NCBI GenBank assembly: GCA_003427395.1
Contig: BFEA01000063.1
Coordinates: 1,989,497-2,013,957 of the forward strand
Direction: 5' to 3'
Source of the DNA: Chara braunii
Taxonomy: Eukaryota > Streptophyta > Charophyceae > Charales > Characeae
Length of the DNA: 24,461 nucleotides
The notes below the pieces were generated by a model. That model searched no databases. It was not told the origin of the DNA and worked only from the letters and a program-made list of their open reading frames with translations. Positions 10,652-19,782 of this stretch are shown here, in pieces; the first letter of the stretch is position 1; each line of letters starts with the position of its first letter. The position numbers and the translations under genes were made by a program.

Positions 10652-10892
10652 GTCTGCTTCCCAACTCCCCTCTCCATCCTATCTTCTTTAAAATAATATA
10701 AATCATTCCCTTCGTTGAAAACGTGGTGGCCGGATCTGGCCGTTTCTCTCCAGCTCTCATTCCTATGTACGTCTTGTGCTTCTCGTTTCCCTTTTCCTGT
10801 GAGCCTTACGGCATGCCCACACTCCTATCTGCTTGCTCTCTTAGGCCCTGTGTCGCTCTTGGCTCCAAGAGACCCCAAATGCCTCCGCTAGC

Positions 10893-11084
10893 GGGGGTGA
10901 TATGAGCATCCCTCTCTACCAAGGCCCTTGCCGGCTGCTCCAATCTCCTCACCAGTGGCATCACCTGCTGGAAACCGTGTCCAACATCCAATACGATAAG
11001 TACGCCACCTGCTGCAAACTGGGTGCGGCGTCCCACAAGTACACCACCTGCTGGAAACCGGGAACCAGGTCCAGTGTCCCATGC
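10893..11084 (+). repeat. Dispersed repeat, composite copy with triplicated core
   Basis: It opens with GGGGTGATATGAGCA..GCTGCTCCAATCT, matching 15519-15567. Three tandem variants of the core follow, each starting CACCTGCTGGAAACC- or CACCTGCTGCAAACT-like, at about 10965, 11027 and 11044, the last ending TCCAGTGTCCCATG. This joins the left-arm sequence of the 15533-15719 fold-back with the core of the 121-485 repeat, so they belong to one family. Confidence 0.7.
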
Positions 11085-11231
11085 CTCTTACTCGCCAGTC
11101 GACAGTCAAACTTAATCCTGTTGCCTTCAAGCTTGGCCAGTTTTCGTTTCCCCAGAAAAGGCCAGAATCCTTTTCACCAAGGCTTCCCTTAAGTCAAACT
11201 TGGAGTCGTCCATTTCATCCGGCATAATTCG

Positions 11232-11275
11232 GTGGGTATAGCAGGATTTGAACCCGCGACCATCCCTCGCTTTTG
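11232..11275 (-). pseudogene. 3' half of a tRNA-like sequence
   Basis: On the minus strand, GGTCGCGGGTTCAAATCC ends a typical variable loop and T arm. The B-box GGTTCAAATCC is a perfect consensus match, and the stem GCGGG/CCTGC pairs with one G-T. It is followed by TATACCC-A as a plausible acceptor 3' strand. Upstream there is no A-box and no matching GGGTATA acceptor 5' strand, and an A-run (the + strand T-run at 11281) interrupts the place where the anticodon arm should be. It is therefore a truncated tRNA or a SINE-derived piece, not a working gene. Confidence 0.45.
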
Positions 11276-11470
11276 CCAAGTTTTTTTTTTCCCCATATTC
11301 TTTCTAGCTTTCTTCCATAGCGAAATGTTCTCCGTTTGCAGTAGGTTCTTGCATTCTTCCTGTGCCACTCCTATGCGTCTATCTATTGTTTTATTATTAA
11401 TTAAGTCTCATTTTCTGGGCTGGGATCCGATACGCGCTACGGGGCTATAGAACCTATATAGGCTTAGCTC

Positions 11471-11514
11471 GGTCCGACCCGCTTTCCAGCAGGCGCTGCT
11501 CCCCACCAGTAGAC
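11471..11514 (-). repeat. Dispersed-repeat core, inverted
   Basis: Minus-strand reading CTACTGGTGGGGAGCAGCG then CCTGCTGGAAAGCGGGTCGG matches the core at 140-175 and 5790-5825. Confidence 0.65.
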
Positions 11515-11581
11515 CAGCGCACCCAGGTCTCTTGCTAGGAGGGGGTGCTCTTATCACCTCTCCTAGCAAAGGCACTAGGGT

Positions 11582-12375
11582 AAAAAAAAAAAAAAAAAAA
11601 AAGAAGTACATCCACAAACTGTTAAAAAGCAGGCTGGTACCGTGTCTCCTAACTGGATACGAGCTTTTCTATTCAATCATCTCCTGGCATCTGCTCTTCC
11701 AGACTAATCCTACCCCATATTGCCTTATAGCCACTGAAAGCAGCTGCATTCAAAGGAAGCGAGCAGGTCCATGACTTCAGCATGCGTGTTCCTAATTTCA
11801 GCAGTGCGAGTCTGTGACTCGATTCGATTCTCTGGGAAGGGAGCCGTAGTAACTTCTTTCGATAAGATAAGGCCCATAACTCTCTTTCGATAAGGCCCAT
11901 AACTCTCTGATCACCTGCCAAATTTGCTTTGATTTGCTTTATGGCAGTCTACTGAGTCTAGTAAACAGTGGCGCACAGTCTCCCTTTCCCCTGCTCTGCA
12001 GATGACACAGTTCTCCACTTGTGGCGGATTTCCTCCACCCCCTTCAATATACCTCCCACTGCCTACCTACCTATACGTGGTTCTCTCAGCATGGAACATT
12101 AAGAGTTATGGGCTTGATTCTAGCCTCTGCTCTGCGCAGAGAGCAGTACCCTGGCTCCAAACACCTGGCGCGAGCTGGAAAGCGAATCGCTTGCTTCCAC
12201 AACCAGCCAGGAGGCCCAAGCCAGTTATCTCCACTGGTGAACCGAAGGCGTATCACAGGGGGTCGCGGGGATCGGATCAGAAAGGAAGAAGCAAAGAATA
12301 GGGTCGAGTGGCACGCCTAATGGAAAGTGGAAAAGAGAAACGTTTGAAATCCTTTGCAGCACTCAACCTCGATGA
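11582..12375. other. No recognisable gene
   Basis: Starts with a 20-base A-run (11582-11601). It includes a near-duplicate TCTTTCGATAAG..GGCCCATAACTCT at about 11858 and 11884. Open frames up to 99 codons near 12002-12320 overlap in two phases and show no known motif. Confidence 0.5.
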
Positions 12376-12442
12376 CATGGGGAACTGACCGCACGACCTC
12401 CTGAATACCACTCACGTGCTCTACCAACTGCGCTAGCCCGCT
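12376..12442 (-). pseudogene. 5' part of a tRNA-like sequence
   Basis: On the minus strand AGCGGGC is followed by the perfect A-box TAGCGCAGTTGG and GTAGAGC, which form a D arm. CGTGA and TCAGG then make four of five anticodon-stem pairs. The T arm is degraded (GGTCAGTTCC lacks one base of the B-box), and no acceptor 3' strand matching AGCGGGC follows. The loop would place GGT at the anticodon, unusual for a eukaryotic nuclear tRNA-Thr. This fits decay or a tRNA-derived SINE head. Confidence 0.4.
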
Positions 12443-12470
12443 TGGGACTTTTGTTCTGCCTACTTCTAGA

Positions 12471-12587
12471 CCCATGGGAATGGGCCCATTCATTTACTGA
12501 TAGGGCTGAGTAGATGCACAGTCACTGCAAACGTCTGACTTTTGCCAGTCCGATCACTTACAGCCGGGCCCATGGGAATGGGCCCAT
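12471..12587 (+). repeat. 19-bp palindrome-rich direct repeat
   Basis: CCCATGGGAATGGGCCCAT occurs identically at 12471-12489 and 12569-12587, period 98. It contains the palindromes CCCATGGG and ATGGGCCCAT. Confidence 0.92.
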
Positions 12588-13200
12588 GGGGATTCCCTTT
12601 ACCTGTGTCGGAGCTAGTCCCATCTTGTTGTGCCATCTTTTCTCCAAGTCTGTTTCTTGCTCTTGTGAGCTCACCCTGAATTGATAGCGCAGTTTTGTCG
12701 TATAGCGAAGGATGTTCGTTCACCGGGGCCTCGTCAGTTTCATGCCCGCTCTCCCGGATCTATCTTCAACTTCTCTCTGGCCACTATCGGGGAATCGATG
12801 GTAAATTCCTCGTCTTCGATCACCCTCACCTTTTGCACCAGCTCTTTCCTTATATGGAAACCTGAGTCCTTGTTTCCTTATGTATGTATGACCCTTGTTG
12901 TGCGTCCTGGTTCCTTTATCTCATACATATCCGTTCATTGCCAGTTCGCTATTGGCGCTTCCTTTCCCCCGACCCCAAAGGCTTCCATCGCCACTTCCTC
13001 GTTCCTCCACGTTGCACATTCCCCTCCTGTCCACTTGGAGGCCCTCTCAATGAACCACAATTCCGTCTTCCGGGGAAAGATATTAGAACGTCGTTCAAAT
13101 TTTCTAATAACTTATGATGTCCCTTCAGTTCCTCTCTCAGTTCTCTAGTTGTTTTGCAGCATTTACGCCCCGAAGACGAAGAACAGCTTTTCCTCAGCAT
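12490..13200 (-). pseudogene. Decayed unidentified coding sequence
   Basis: Reading leftward on the minus strand, an ATG frame from 13200 gives a basic, helical-looking segment (TTRELREELKGHHKLLENL). The frame then shifts near 13111, and one frame continues to 12740 with only two interruptions, TGA at 12935-12937 and TAA at 12878-12880. It encodes phrases such as TELWFIERASKWTGGE, EIKEPGRTTRVIHT and KVRVIEDEEFTIDSP. A second shift near 12740 leads into EHPSLYDKTALSIQGELTRA and on to a stop at 12490. The amino-acid make-up (charged, amphipathic, few low-complexity runs) is protein-like, and the breaks argue for a pseudogene. The TGA and TAA interruptions could instead be intron boundaries. I cannot name the family. 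A retroelement gag-like origin is possible but unproven. Confidence 0.45.
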
Positions 13201-13290
13201 GGCGCACCATGCTTTAAATGTTCAAACCAAAAAAAAAAAATGCGGCGATTGCCTTTGTCCTCTGCCACAACTCTGCCTCATGAAACACTT

Positions 13291-13515
13291 CTCGCAGGTG
13301 CTTTGCTTGAACCAGATTTCGAGTCTGGGCTCGGTCACCCTCAGAACATCTTAGGGTTATTTGATTCATTTCCCTGCCTCGAGGCTTGAACGTTGCCCCT
13401 CCATCTCTCTCTCCCTTCCGCCTCCACAGCGTCCCCTCCCTCTTGCAGGTGCCTGCTCAGACCAGATTTCGAGTCAAGAGGGTTATTTCCTTTATTCCTC
13501 TGCCTCCAGGCTTCA

Positions 13516-13519
<4 letters not shown>
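13291..13519 (+). repeat. Tandem duplication, about 150-bp period
   Basis: CGCAGGTGC..ACCAGATTTCGAGTC..AGGGTTATTT..CCCTGCCTC..AGGCTT occurs at 13291-13390 and again, with internal deletions, at 13441-13514. ACCAGATTTCGAGTC is at 13311 and 13461. The unit directly borders the CT microsatellite. Confidence 0.85.
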
Positions 13520-13589
<70 letters not shown>

Positions 13590-13784
13590 NNNNNNNNNNN
13601 NNNNNNNNNNNNNNNNNNNNNNNNNNNNNNNNNNNNNNNNNNNNNNNNNNNNNNNNNNNNNNNNNNNNNNNNNNNNNNNNNNNNNNNNNNNNNNNNNNNN
13701 NNNNNNNNNNNNNNNNNNNNNNNNNNNNNNNNNNNNNNNNNNNNNNNNNNNNNNNNNNNNNNNNNNNNNNNNNNNNNNNNNNNN

Positions 13785-13828
<44 letters not shown>
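13519..13828. repeat. (CT)n-gap-(CA)n microsatellite
   Basis: CT repeats run from about 13519 to 13589, then N bases, then CA repeats from 13785 to 13828. By analogy with 1-101 and 4295-4401 the gap probably lies within one compound CT/CA tract. Confidence 0.97.
13590..13784. other. Assembly gap, 195 N
   Basis: A sized scaffold gap inside a dinucleotide repeat. Open frames drawn across it are meaningless. Single N bases also occur at 19047, 20722 and 21080. Confidence 1.
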
Positions 13829-13829
<1 letters not shown>

Positions 13830-14143
13830 TGCCGCGCAGAGCAACGGGCATTATCACCACCTCTTTTCTACACAACTGACACAAAAACTTGTCCTCTCTG
13901 CACAAGAACAGCGATTTGTCTCGTCCAGACTCCCCTTCCCCTTCTGCTCCGTCGTCCCAAAAACCAGCTATTGCAAACGCACTCCTAAACATATGGTCAC
14001 CCACAGCTAAAAAGAAACAACTACACATCCGATCGAGTATTGCGTTCAGCTCCGTCGTATTTCTGCAAACAATGACAATAACTAAAACCTAAAAGCTATT
14101 CGCCATCTCTTCTCAGATTAAAGCAAAACTGCGGATATGCGTA

Positions 14144-14254
14144 CTATACAGCCATCTTCATTGCGATTTTCTTATGGGGGTCGTACCCAAGTAGCTCCAC
14201 ATGTTCGGCCCGGATAGCGTCAATATCCTTTGTCGCGGTTTTGATTTGCAGAAC
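14144..14254 (-). CDS. Thymidylate synthase, C-terminal exon (DHFR-TS likely)
   Basis: This is the last coding exon of thymidylate synthase, which methylates dUMP to dTMP using methylene-tetrahydrofolate. The minus strand reads 36 codons and a TAG stop (14144-14146). The product begins VLQIKTATKDIDAI and ends VELLGYDPHKKIAMKMAV. The ending aligns with the invariant TS C-terminus, whose last residues close over the active site. The GYDPHKKI..MKMAV form is that of green-lineage bifunctional DHFR-TS, as I know the family. The exon starts in phase 0 after the 3' splice site TTTTTATGGTGCAG. Bacterial and animal enzymes end similarly but with different preceding residues. The partner exon is at 19545-19668 on the same strand. 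The exon that should lie between them was not found. Confidence in the family is high. Fusion to DHFR is inferred, because no DHFR exon is in view. Confidence 0.9.
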   Translation of the reverse strand, partial: VLQIKTATKDIDAIRAEHVELLGYDPHKKIAMKMAV

Positions 14255-14708
14255 CTGCACCATAAAAAGCGCGATGACAGAAACAACAACGTTTAACAAA
14301 CCCACTCAATCGCGAGGCTGCAGAGATCGTACCAACTCCATCTGCCTGAATTGAGTGCTGACATCTAATTGTTCACAAGCAGATCATGAGTTGACTTGAG
14401 TGCGGACCATCACGAAATCGGAAATCAGACGTATACAGTACACTTAACTTAGCAGCAGCCCCTTAAAAATATAGAAGACAAATTTTGAAAATGAAAAAAA
14501 CATGCTTCCATTTTTTCAATTATACCCCTTCTCAATAGGAAAGAGGCAGCAACAGGAATAATGAACGAACAATGGATAGTGAGTTAAAAATCGAGGAAGT
14601 ACACACATGACGCAGAAACTGCCATTTAGTCAAGATCGGCATTGACATTTTTCTGAATTTTTTATTTTCACAACATCGGGTGTCCAACAACCAAAAAAAA
14701 AAAAAAAA

Positions 14709-14890
14709 CAGGCTGCCTGAATGGCCCGGGATTACTTGCCCGGCCGGGGCAAAAAAACAAAAAAGAGGTTTAAAAAAATATAATTTGGTAACGGATTTAA
14801 AGAATTTTGTTCAGTTTATTTTTATGCATATAACATAGTTTTTTTCGGGGAATTTTTGGACATCTTTCTTCTTCTTCTTCTTCTTCTTCT

Positions 14891-14937
<47 letters not shown>

Positions 14938-15027
14938 TTCTTCTTTTGGCTGGGACCGTTCCTGGTTCTTGCACGGCCGGGCTGCCCTGGAAAACAAGGT
15001 GACCCGGACGGCCCAGCTGGCAGCCTA
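14709..15027. repeat. Imperfect inverted repeat around a TTC tract
   Basis: CAGGCTGCCTGAATGGCCCG at 14709 is an imperfect inverted match to GACGGCCCAGCTGGCAGCCT near 15007. Both arms also hold a CCCGGCCGG/CACGGCCGGG-like block. The interior is the (TTC)n microsatellite at 14866-14946. Poly-A lies just outside the left arm and an A-run just outside the right. This suggests a fold-back or MITE-like element with an internal microsatellite. Confidence 0.45.
14866..14946 (+). repeat. (TTC)n microsatellite
   Basis: About 26 TTC units with one CTC interruption near 14914. On the minus strand it reads as poly-Glu or poly-Arg, explaining spurious frames there. Confidence 0.97.
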
Positions 15028-15336
15028 GAAAAAAAGAACAGTATTTTTTAGCATTTTTATGTGCCCACGCCATCTGACCACTGATGGTACGGCGTCGTGG
15101 GGACGCCAGGACGCCCAATTTCGTGAAAATTGAAAAACAAACCTTTTAAAAAAACTTAAAAAAGTCAATTTCACCGAAATGGAAGTTCAGAGGGGTGGTA
15201 CGAGCCGAAGATCAGATGTTCAAATCCTACAGGATTTCCAGACTGTTAGAGAGTACACAGTACTACACACACAAAGGAGGCAGCCTTTATTGGTCCACAG
15301 ACTCCACACATGTACAGTACCCAAGCAGCACATCAC

Positions 15337-15380
15337 AAGTTTAAACTTTGAAGTTTAAACTTTAAAATTTAAACTTTAAA
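15337..15380 (+). repeat. AT-rich palindromic tandem
   Basis: AAGTTTAAACTT (a perfect 12-bp palindrome) is repeated as GAAGTTTAAACTTTAAAA and TTTAAACTTTAAAT, giving about three overlapping self-complementary units. Confidence 0.85.
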
Positions 15381-15532
15381 TCCTGAGAATCAAATAATAA
15401 ATTAATAATACCACTATTACTAGGAGTTACTTTTTTAGTACTAGGCTACTAGCTGAATGTAAAGTAATGGCTTTTTTTTTATAATTATTATTAAGAAAAA
15501 ACAGACCAGCTGTTTGGAGGGGTGATATGAGC

Positions 15533-15719
15533 AGACCCACCTAACAGCCTTTCTGGTTGCTCCAATCTATTGGTGGGGAGCGTCACCTTTGGGAAAAAAA
15601 AAAAAAAAAAAAGTAATGGCTTCTTTGCACCGAAGCAAAGGTCCGAATGTGGGCGGATTGTTTGGGTTATGTCAACCCAAACAATTATGGAGCAACCAGA
15701 AAAGCTGTTAGGTGGGTCT
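15533..15719. mobile_element. Fold-back (MITE-like) element
   Basis: The terminal arms 15533-15563 and 15689-15719 are 31-bp inverted repeats with a single mismatch, starting AGACCCACCTAACAGC and ending TGGTTGCTCC. Two more perfect hairpins sit inside: CTTTGC/GCAAAG at 15623-15640 and ATTGTTTGGGTT/AACCCAAACAAT (12 bp, 5-nt loop) at 15657-15685. The left part also holds the dispersed-repeat core (GGTGGGGAGCGTCACC at about 15571) and an A-run. The left arm and its flank match 10893-10945, so it belongs to the same dispersed family. No clear target-site duplication was seen. There is no coding capacity. Confidence 0.7.
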
Positions 15720-16394
15720 GAATGTGGTAGGAACCATGTACTACTTCAGCACATGGTTTGAAAATTGAAATCAATGATAAAAGACTTAAAGACTAATAAA
15801 AAGAGCCTATTCTACGAAGTAGTACTATTTTATTCGTCGTTATAATGGCTCCTGTCATTACAATAATGTTAAGTTTAGTTGCTTGGGCAGTAATAGTACT
15901 GTAATACCTTTTGATTATGGTAATGTATTTCGCGAAATCTATATTCTGATGATCTGATCTTTGTATTTTCCACATCATACCCGCCCGATGGTCCGTGTTG
16001 TTATCAACTTGTTAAGTTGTTAGTACAAGTGTAGAGCTTTACTCCTCACAGTGCTTTTCCTTCTCGCCTATTCAAGCCGTTGGATTTCGATAATGTTAGA
16101 TTCTGGCTGATCCCCATCAAAACAGGAAAGACGTACGAGATCGAGGAGTGAGTGCATAGCTGAGTTGGTACACGCCATGAACTATTGAAATCCAGACTAA
16201 GTTACGAAACCAGGTCCTATCAGATGTACAGAGCGAAATCATTCAGAATTACCTGCAGCAGTCGGCCTTTCGAAGGACAGATGAGTGTGCATGAAGAATG
16301 CAAAGGACCACAGACGACGCAGAGGGATATAATACAAGCAGAGGAGTTGAACAGAACACGGGAGAGGGGAGCGGAAATATAGGGAGGTTCGTCC
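15720..16394. other. No recognisable gene
   Basis: AT-rich, then mixed sequence. A weak A-box-like word, TAGCTGAGTTGG, occurs at 16158-16169 without tRNA arms around it. Nothing else can be supported. Confidence 0.5.
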
Positions 16395-16766
16395 TTCTCC
16401 TTTCCATCTCCTCCGACTCGTCCTCCTCCTGTTCGCCCTCCTCCTCCTACCCTTCCTCATCCTCCTTGTCTCCTCCTCCTCCTCGTACTTCCTCATCTTC
16501 CATGCCTCCTCGTCTCCTTCCCTTCCTCGTGTCCTCCCCTTCCTCGCCCTCCATGTCTCCTCCTCCTCCCACTCGCCCTCCTCCTCCTGCCCTTCCTCTT
16601 TTCCCTTCGTCCATCTCTTCTGCTCCCCCCATCTCGACGACGACTCCTCGTCGTCCTCGCTATCCTTGTCGCCCTCCTCCTCCTCCTCCTCCTCCTCCTC
16701 TCCATATCCCCCTCTCCTCGCCGTATCCCCATCCTCCTGTCATACACCCTCCCGTTCCCCCTCCCA
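16395..16766 (+). repeat. CTC/TCC-rich pyrimidine tract
   Basis: About 370 bp dominated by CTCCTC, CCTCCT and CTTCCTC words, with few purines on the plus strand. Such mirror-like polypyrimidine tracts can form triplex DNA. The Ser/Pro-rich plus frame and the Gly/Glu/Arg-rich minus frames are composition artefacts. Confidence 0.9.
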
Positions 16767-16904
16767 TACAAAGATAAAATAATAATAATGAACATAAAAA
16801 ACCTGCACGATTCCGCACAGGCACCCCCCGCACGGAACTCCGCATGAATGTGCAGCTCGTGCGGTTGCAAGTATGATTCAAACCAATCACAACCAGCAAA
16901 CAAT

Positions 16905-17480
16905 CAACACAACCAATCAATCAAATCCATCGAGTCCATCAACTCAATCAAATCAATCAAATCAATCAAATCAATCAAATCAATCAAATCAATAAATCAA
17001 TCGTTCATTCACATCAAACATGTCCATCGATCGATCGATCAATCAATTAAATCCATCAACCCATCCATCCATCAACCAAATCAATCAAATCAATCAAATA
17101 AATCAAATCGATGAAATTAATCACATCAATAAATAAATCAACCATTCACATCAACCACATCCATCGATCGACAATCAATCAATCGCATCCATCAACTCAT
17201 CCATCCATCAATCCATCCATCCATCAATCGAACAAATCAATCAAATCAATCAAATCAATCAAATCAACGAAATCAATCAAATCAATGAAATTAATCAAAT
17301 CAATCAATTCATTCATTCATTCCCACCCACCCAAGCCACCCACCCACCCACCCACCCACCCACCAACCGACCAACCGACCAACCGACTGACTGACCGACT
17401 GACCGACCGACCGACCGACCGACCGACCGACCGACCAACCAACCAACCAACCAACCAACCAATCAACCAATCAACCAAGG
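16905..17480 (+). repeat. Tetranucleotide repeat field with drifting motif
   Basis: The tract begins as a 9-bp unit (AATCAATCA), passes through GATC- and ATCC-type words, repeats that sequence of blocks, then turns to CCCA (about 17327-17362), GACC (about 17402-17436) and CAAC (17437-17480). A higher-order duplication is visible: the block from TTCACATCAA through CCATCGATCGA to CCATCCATCAA at about 17010-17078 recurs at about 17144-17215. Open frames through it (SIK-, THPP- and DRPT-type repeats) are not genes. Confidence 0.95.
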
Positions 17481-17848
17481 GAAGGTACGGAAGGTGTGGA
17501 GGCATTTCAGCAATAAATCTGCTTGTCTCACTCCAACACACCACCAAAAGGCAAAAAATGGAGGCAGCTTATATAAAAAAAAAAGGAAGGAATAAAAAAG
17601 GAAAGAAAAAAAAGACAGAGTCAACGAGGCATCAGAGCAGTAAGACCATGCTGCCGGACACTTGTCGGCAAAGATCCCGGGCACATCAAGCAGAGAATTC
17701 TCCCGTAGCTCATCGCCGGCGAATTCCACGAGAAGTCCAAAACTGCATAACCGGCGAAGAGAGCCGGAAGGGAGGATGACAGAGATAGCAAAGTCAACTT
17801 GCAGCCAGGCAACGGGCCAAGAGAGATGCTCCGGAGAGAGAGAGAGAG

Positions 17849-17886
17849 CTGTCTCTTATACACATCTAGATGTGTATAAGAGACAG
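17849..17886. other. Nextera mate-pair junction (two Tn5 mosaic ends)
   Basis: CTGTCTCTTATACACATCT (17849-17867) is the 19-bp Tn5 mosaic end, and it is followed directly by its reverse complement AGATGTGTATAAGAGACAG (17868-17886). Mosaic ends abutting tail to tail with no insert are what circularised Nextera mate-pair fragments contain. A natural Tn5 would have IS50 sequence between its ends. It is therefore a library adapter left in the assembly, and the DNA on its two sides may come from loci kilobases apart. Frames across it yield the tell-tale peptide SYTHLDVYKRQ. Confidence 0.97.
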
Positions 17887-18266
17887 ACAGTCGACCAGCT
17901 ACCGAGAGCCCTCACATAGACACTGCAGCCACCTGAGGCTGAGAAAAGCACTTCCGGCCAACTCATCCCCAACTTCACACCTCTAGAAACGCATGCGTGC
18001 GTCTGTACGGATACATTGCACCTATGAACGCATGCACATACCGAGACATCACACACATCTTTCCGCGCTCGCGCCCTCGTAGAGACCAAGAAAGAGGAAA
18101 AACGACGCTGAGCCAGAGACAGATAACAGGGGGAGCCAGAGACAGATACCAGGGAGAGTAGGCCCGATAGAGACAGAAGAGGGGTAGGCATGGGAAGCAA
18201 AGAGACACACAGAGGGAGGTAGAGGCCGAGGACACATAGCGCGGAGGATAAAAAGCGACGCATCCA

Positions 18267-18353
<87 letters not shown>
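18267..18353. repeat. Compound (CA)n(GATA)n(GA)n microsatellite
   Basis: CA repeats run from 18267 to about 18310, GATA from 18311 to 18340 and GA to about 18353. Confidence 0.97.
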
Positions 18354-18354
<1 letters not shown>

Positions 18355-18694
18355 ACCTGGTGTAGAGGTCGACATCGAAGGGATCGAGCTTGTCACTGAC
18401 TGGTTTCTTGACGGTCGGCCTCATCGAACCTTCTGGGAATCGACGATTTGCGCTTGGATGAGCTGTCGATTAGCGCGCTACCGGGAGCGGAAGCTGCTTG
18501 ATCATCGTAGCAACAAAGAAGCTTCCGCCGATCAGCGAGCCACCCACCTTCATCAGGCAGAACGGTGGAACGTTAACTGGTCGACACTGCGCAAAGCAGG
18601 AGCTGAAGTCGACTCTGGAGAAAATTTCATGAAACTGGTTAAAGCAGGGAAACAACCCAGCTTTATCCTGGTTTATCAAGGTCCAAACTTCTGA
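18353..18694 (+). CDS. Unidentified open frame, possible exon
   Basis: A plus-strand frame is open for about 113 codons from the end of the GA tract to TGA at 18692-18694. The first ATG is at 18458. The frame before it also looks coding (GVEVDIEGIELVTDWFLDGR), so the sequence may be an exon with an upstream splice site and not an ATG-initiated gene. The product is balanced in composition, with five tryptophans, and includes AERWNVNWSTLRKAGAEVDS and GKQPSFILVYQGPNF. I recognise no family. The minus strand is also open over part of it, with a short possible N-terminal exon from an ATG at 18424 (MRPTVKKPVSDKLDPFDVDL). The coding strand is therefore uncertain. It lies inside the TS interval, on the far side of the mate-pair junction from the last TS exon. 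Confidence 0.3.
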
Positions 18695-18824
18695 ACCTGG
18701 TTTTCGTCGAAGAACCACCCACCGGCTGATCAACGCGTACTTCGAAATCTCCAAGCGAGCGGCACACAGGATCGCGATAATGGAAATCTGTGTGTATGTG
18801 TCTGAGAGTGTGTGTATGTGTGTG

Positions 18825-18995
18825 TGTGCCTGATTGTGTGTGTGTGTGCTGACAGAGAGAGAGAGAGTGTGTGTATGTGTGCTGACAGAGAGAGAGAGTG
18901 TGTATGTGTGATGACAGAGAGAGAGAGTGTATGTGTGCTAACAGAGAGAGAGAGTGTGTGTATGTGTGCCGACAGAGAGAGAGTGTGTGTATGTG
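18825..18995 (+). repeat. VNTR of 27-33 bp with GT and GA halves
   Basis: Five units of the form (GT)nATGTGTGCTGACA(GA)n. The GACAGA or AACAGA landmark falls at 18851, 18884, 18913, 18940 and 18971, so unit length varies from 27 to 33 with dinucleotide copy number. Confidence 0.93.
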
Positions 18996-19023
18996 TATGT
19001 GTGTATATGTGTATGTTGTATGC

Positions 19024-19154
<131 letters not shown>

Positions 19155-19482
19155 AGTTCACAGACTACAGTCAGTGAGACGAAACAGGGCTCAGCACACA
19201 CTGTATTTCTCGCGAAGAGCTCAAGACAATCTCTGCATGAACATGATCAGTGATTGAATCAATGACGAAAGAGACATACAATCAAAGGAGAAGTCTCTTG
19301 TCCTCTTCCAAATAGAACACAGGCCCATGCTTATGCGTTCAGCATCACCTTCAGGTCAGATGCAAATACACCAACCGCAGCAAAGAGCGATCGTAGAAAG
19401 CTCGAAAATAAACAAACACATAAACGAGAGAAATGAATAAATAAAACTTACATAAAATTTGGTACATTTTCATAAAATTTTA

Positions 19483-19782
<300 letters not shown>

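Noticed and set aside
13341-14028. Long frames across the N gap
   Set aside because: They exist only because N codons are not read as stops. Flanks are Ser/Leu or Arg/Glu dinucleotide-repeat translations.
16142-16215. tRNA gene candidate with A-box TAGCTGAGTTGG
   Set aside because: The D stem, anticodon stem and T arm do not pair, and there is no convincing B-box.
16298-16777. Ser/Pro-rich 159-codon frame
   Set aside because: Translation of the CTC-rich tract. No start context or domain.
17111-17779. 222-codon frame, longest in the window
   Set aside because: Most of it is tetranucleotide repeat (SIK-, THPP- and DRPT-type units). The remainder shows no motif.
17849-17886. Genuine Tn5 or IS50-type transposon insertion
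   Set aside because: The two mosaic ends touch directly with no element between and no 9-bp target duplication around them. The library-adapter explanation fits exactly.
17662-17919. Open frame with product containing SYTHLDVYKRQ
   Set aside because: The peptide is a translation of the Nextera mate-pair adapter at 17849-17886, not a gene.
19300-19420. Possible missing TS exon: minus strand reads GDAERISMG..KRTRDFS
   Set aside because: It superficially resembles GDAHVY..ERTPRPFP, but the spacing is 12 nt short, the His and Tyr are absent, the upstream frame is stopped and no suitable 3' splice site fits phase 1.
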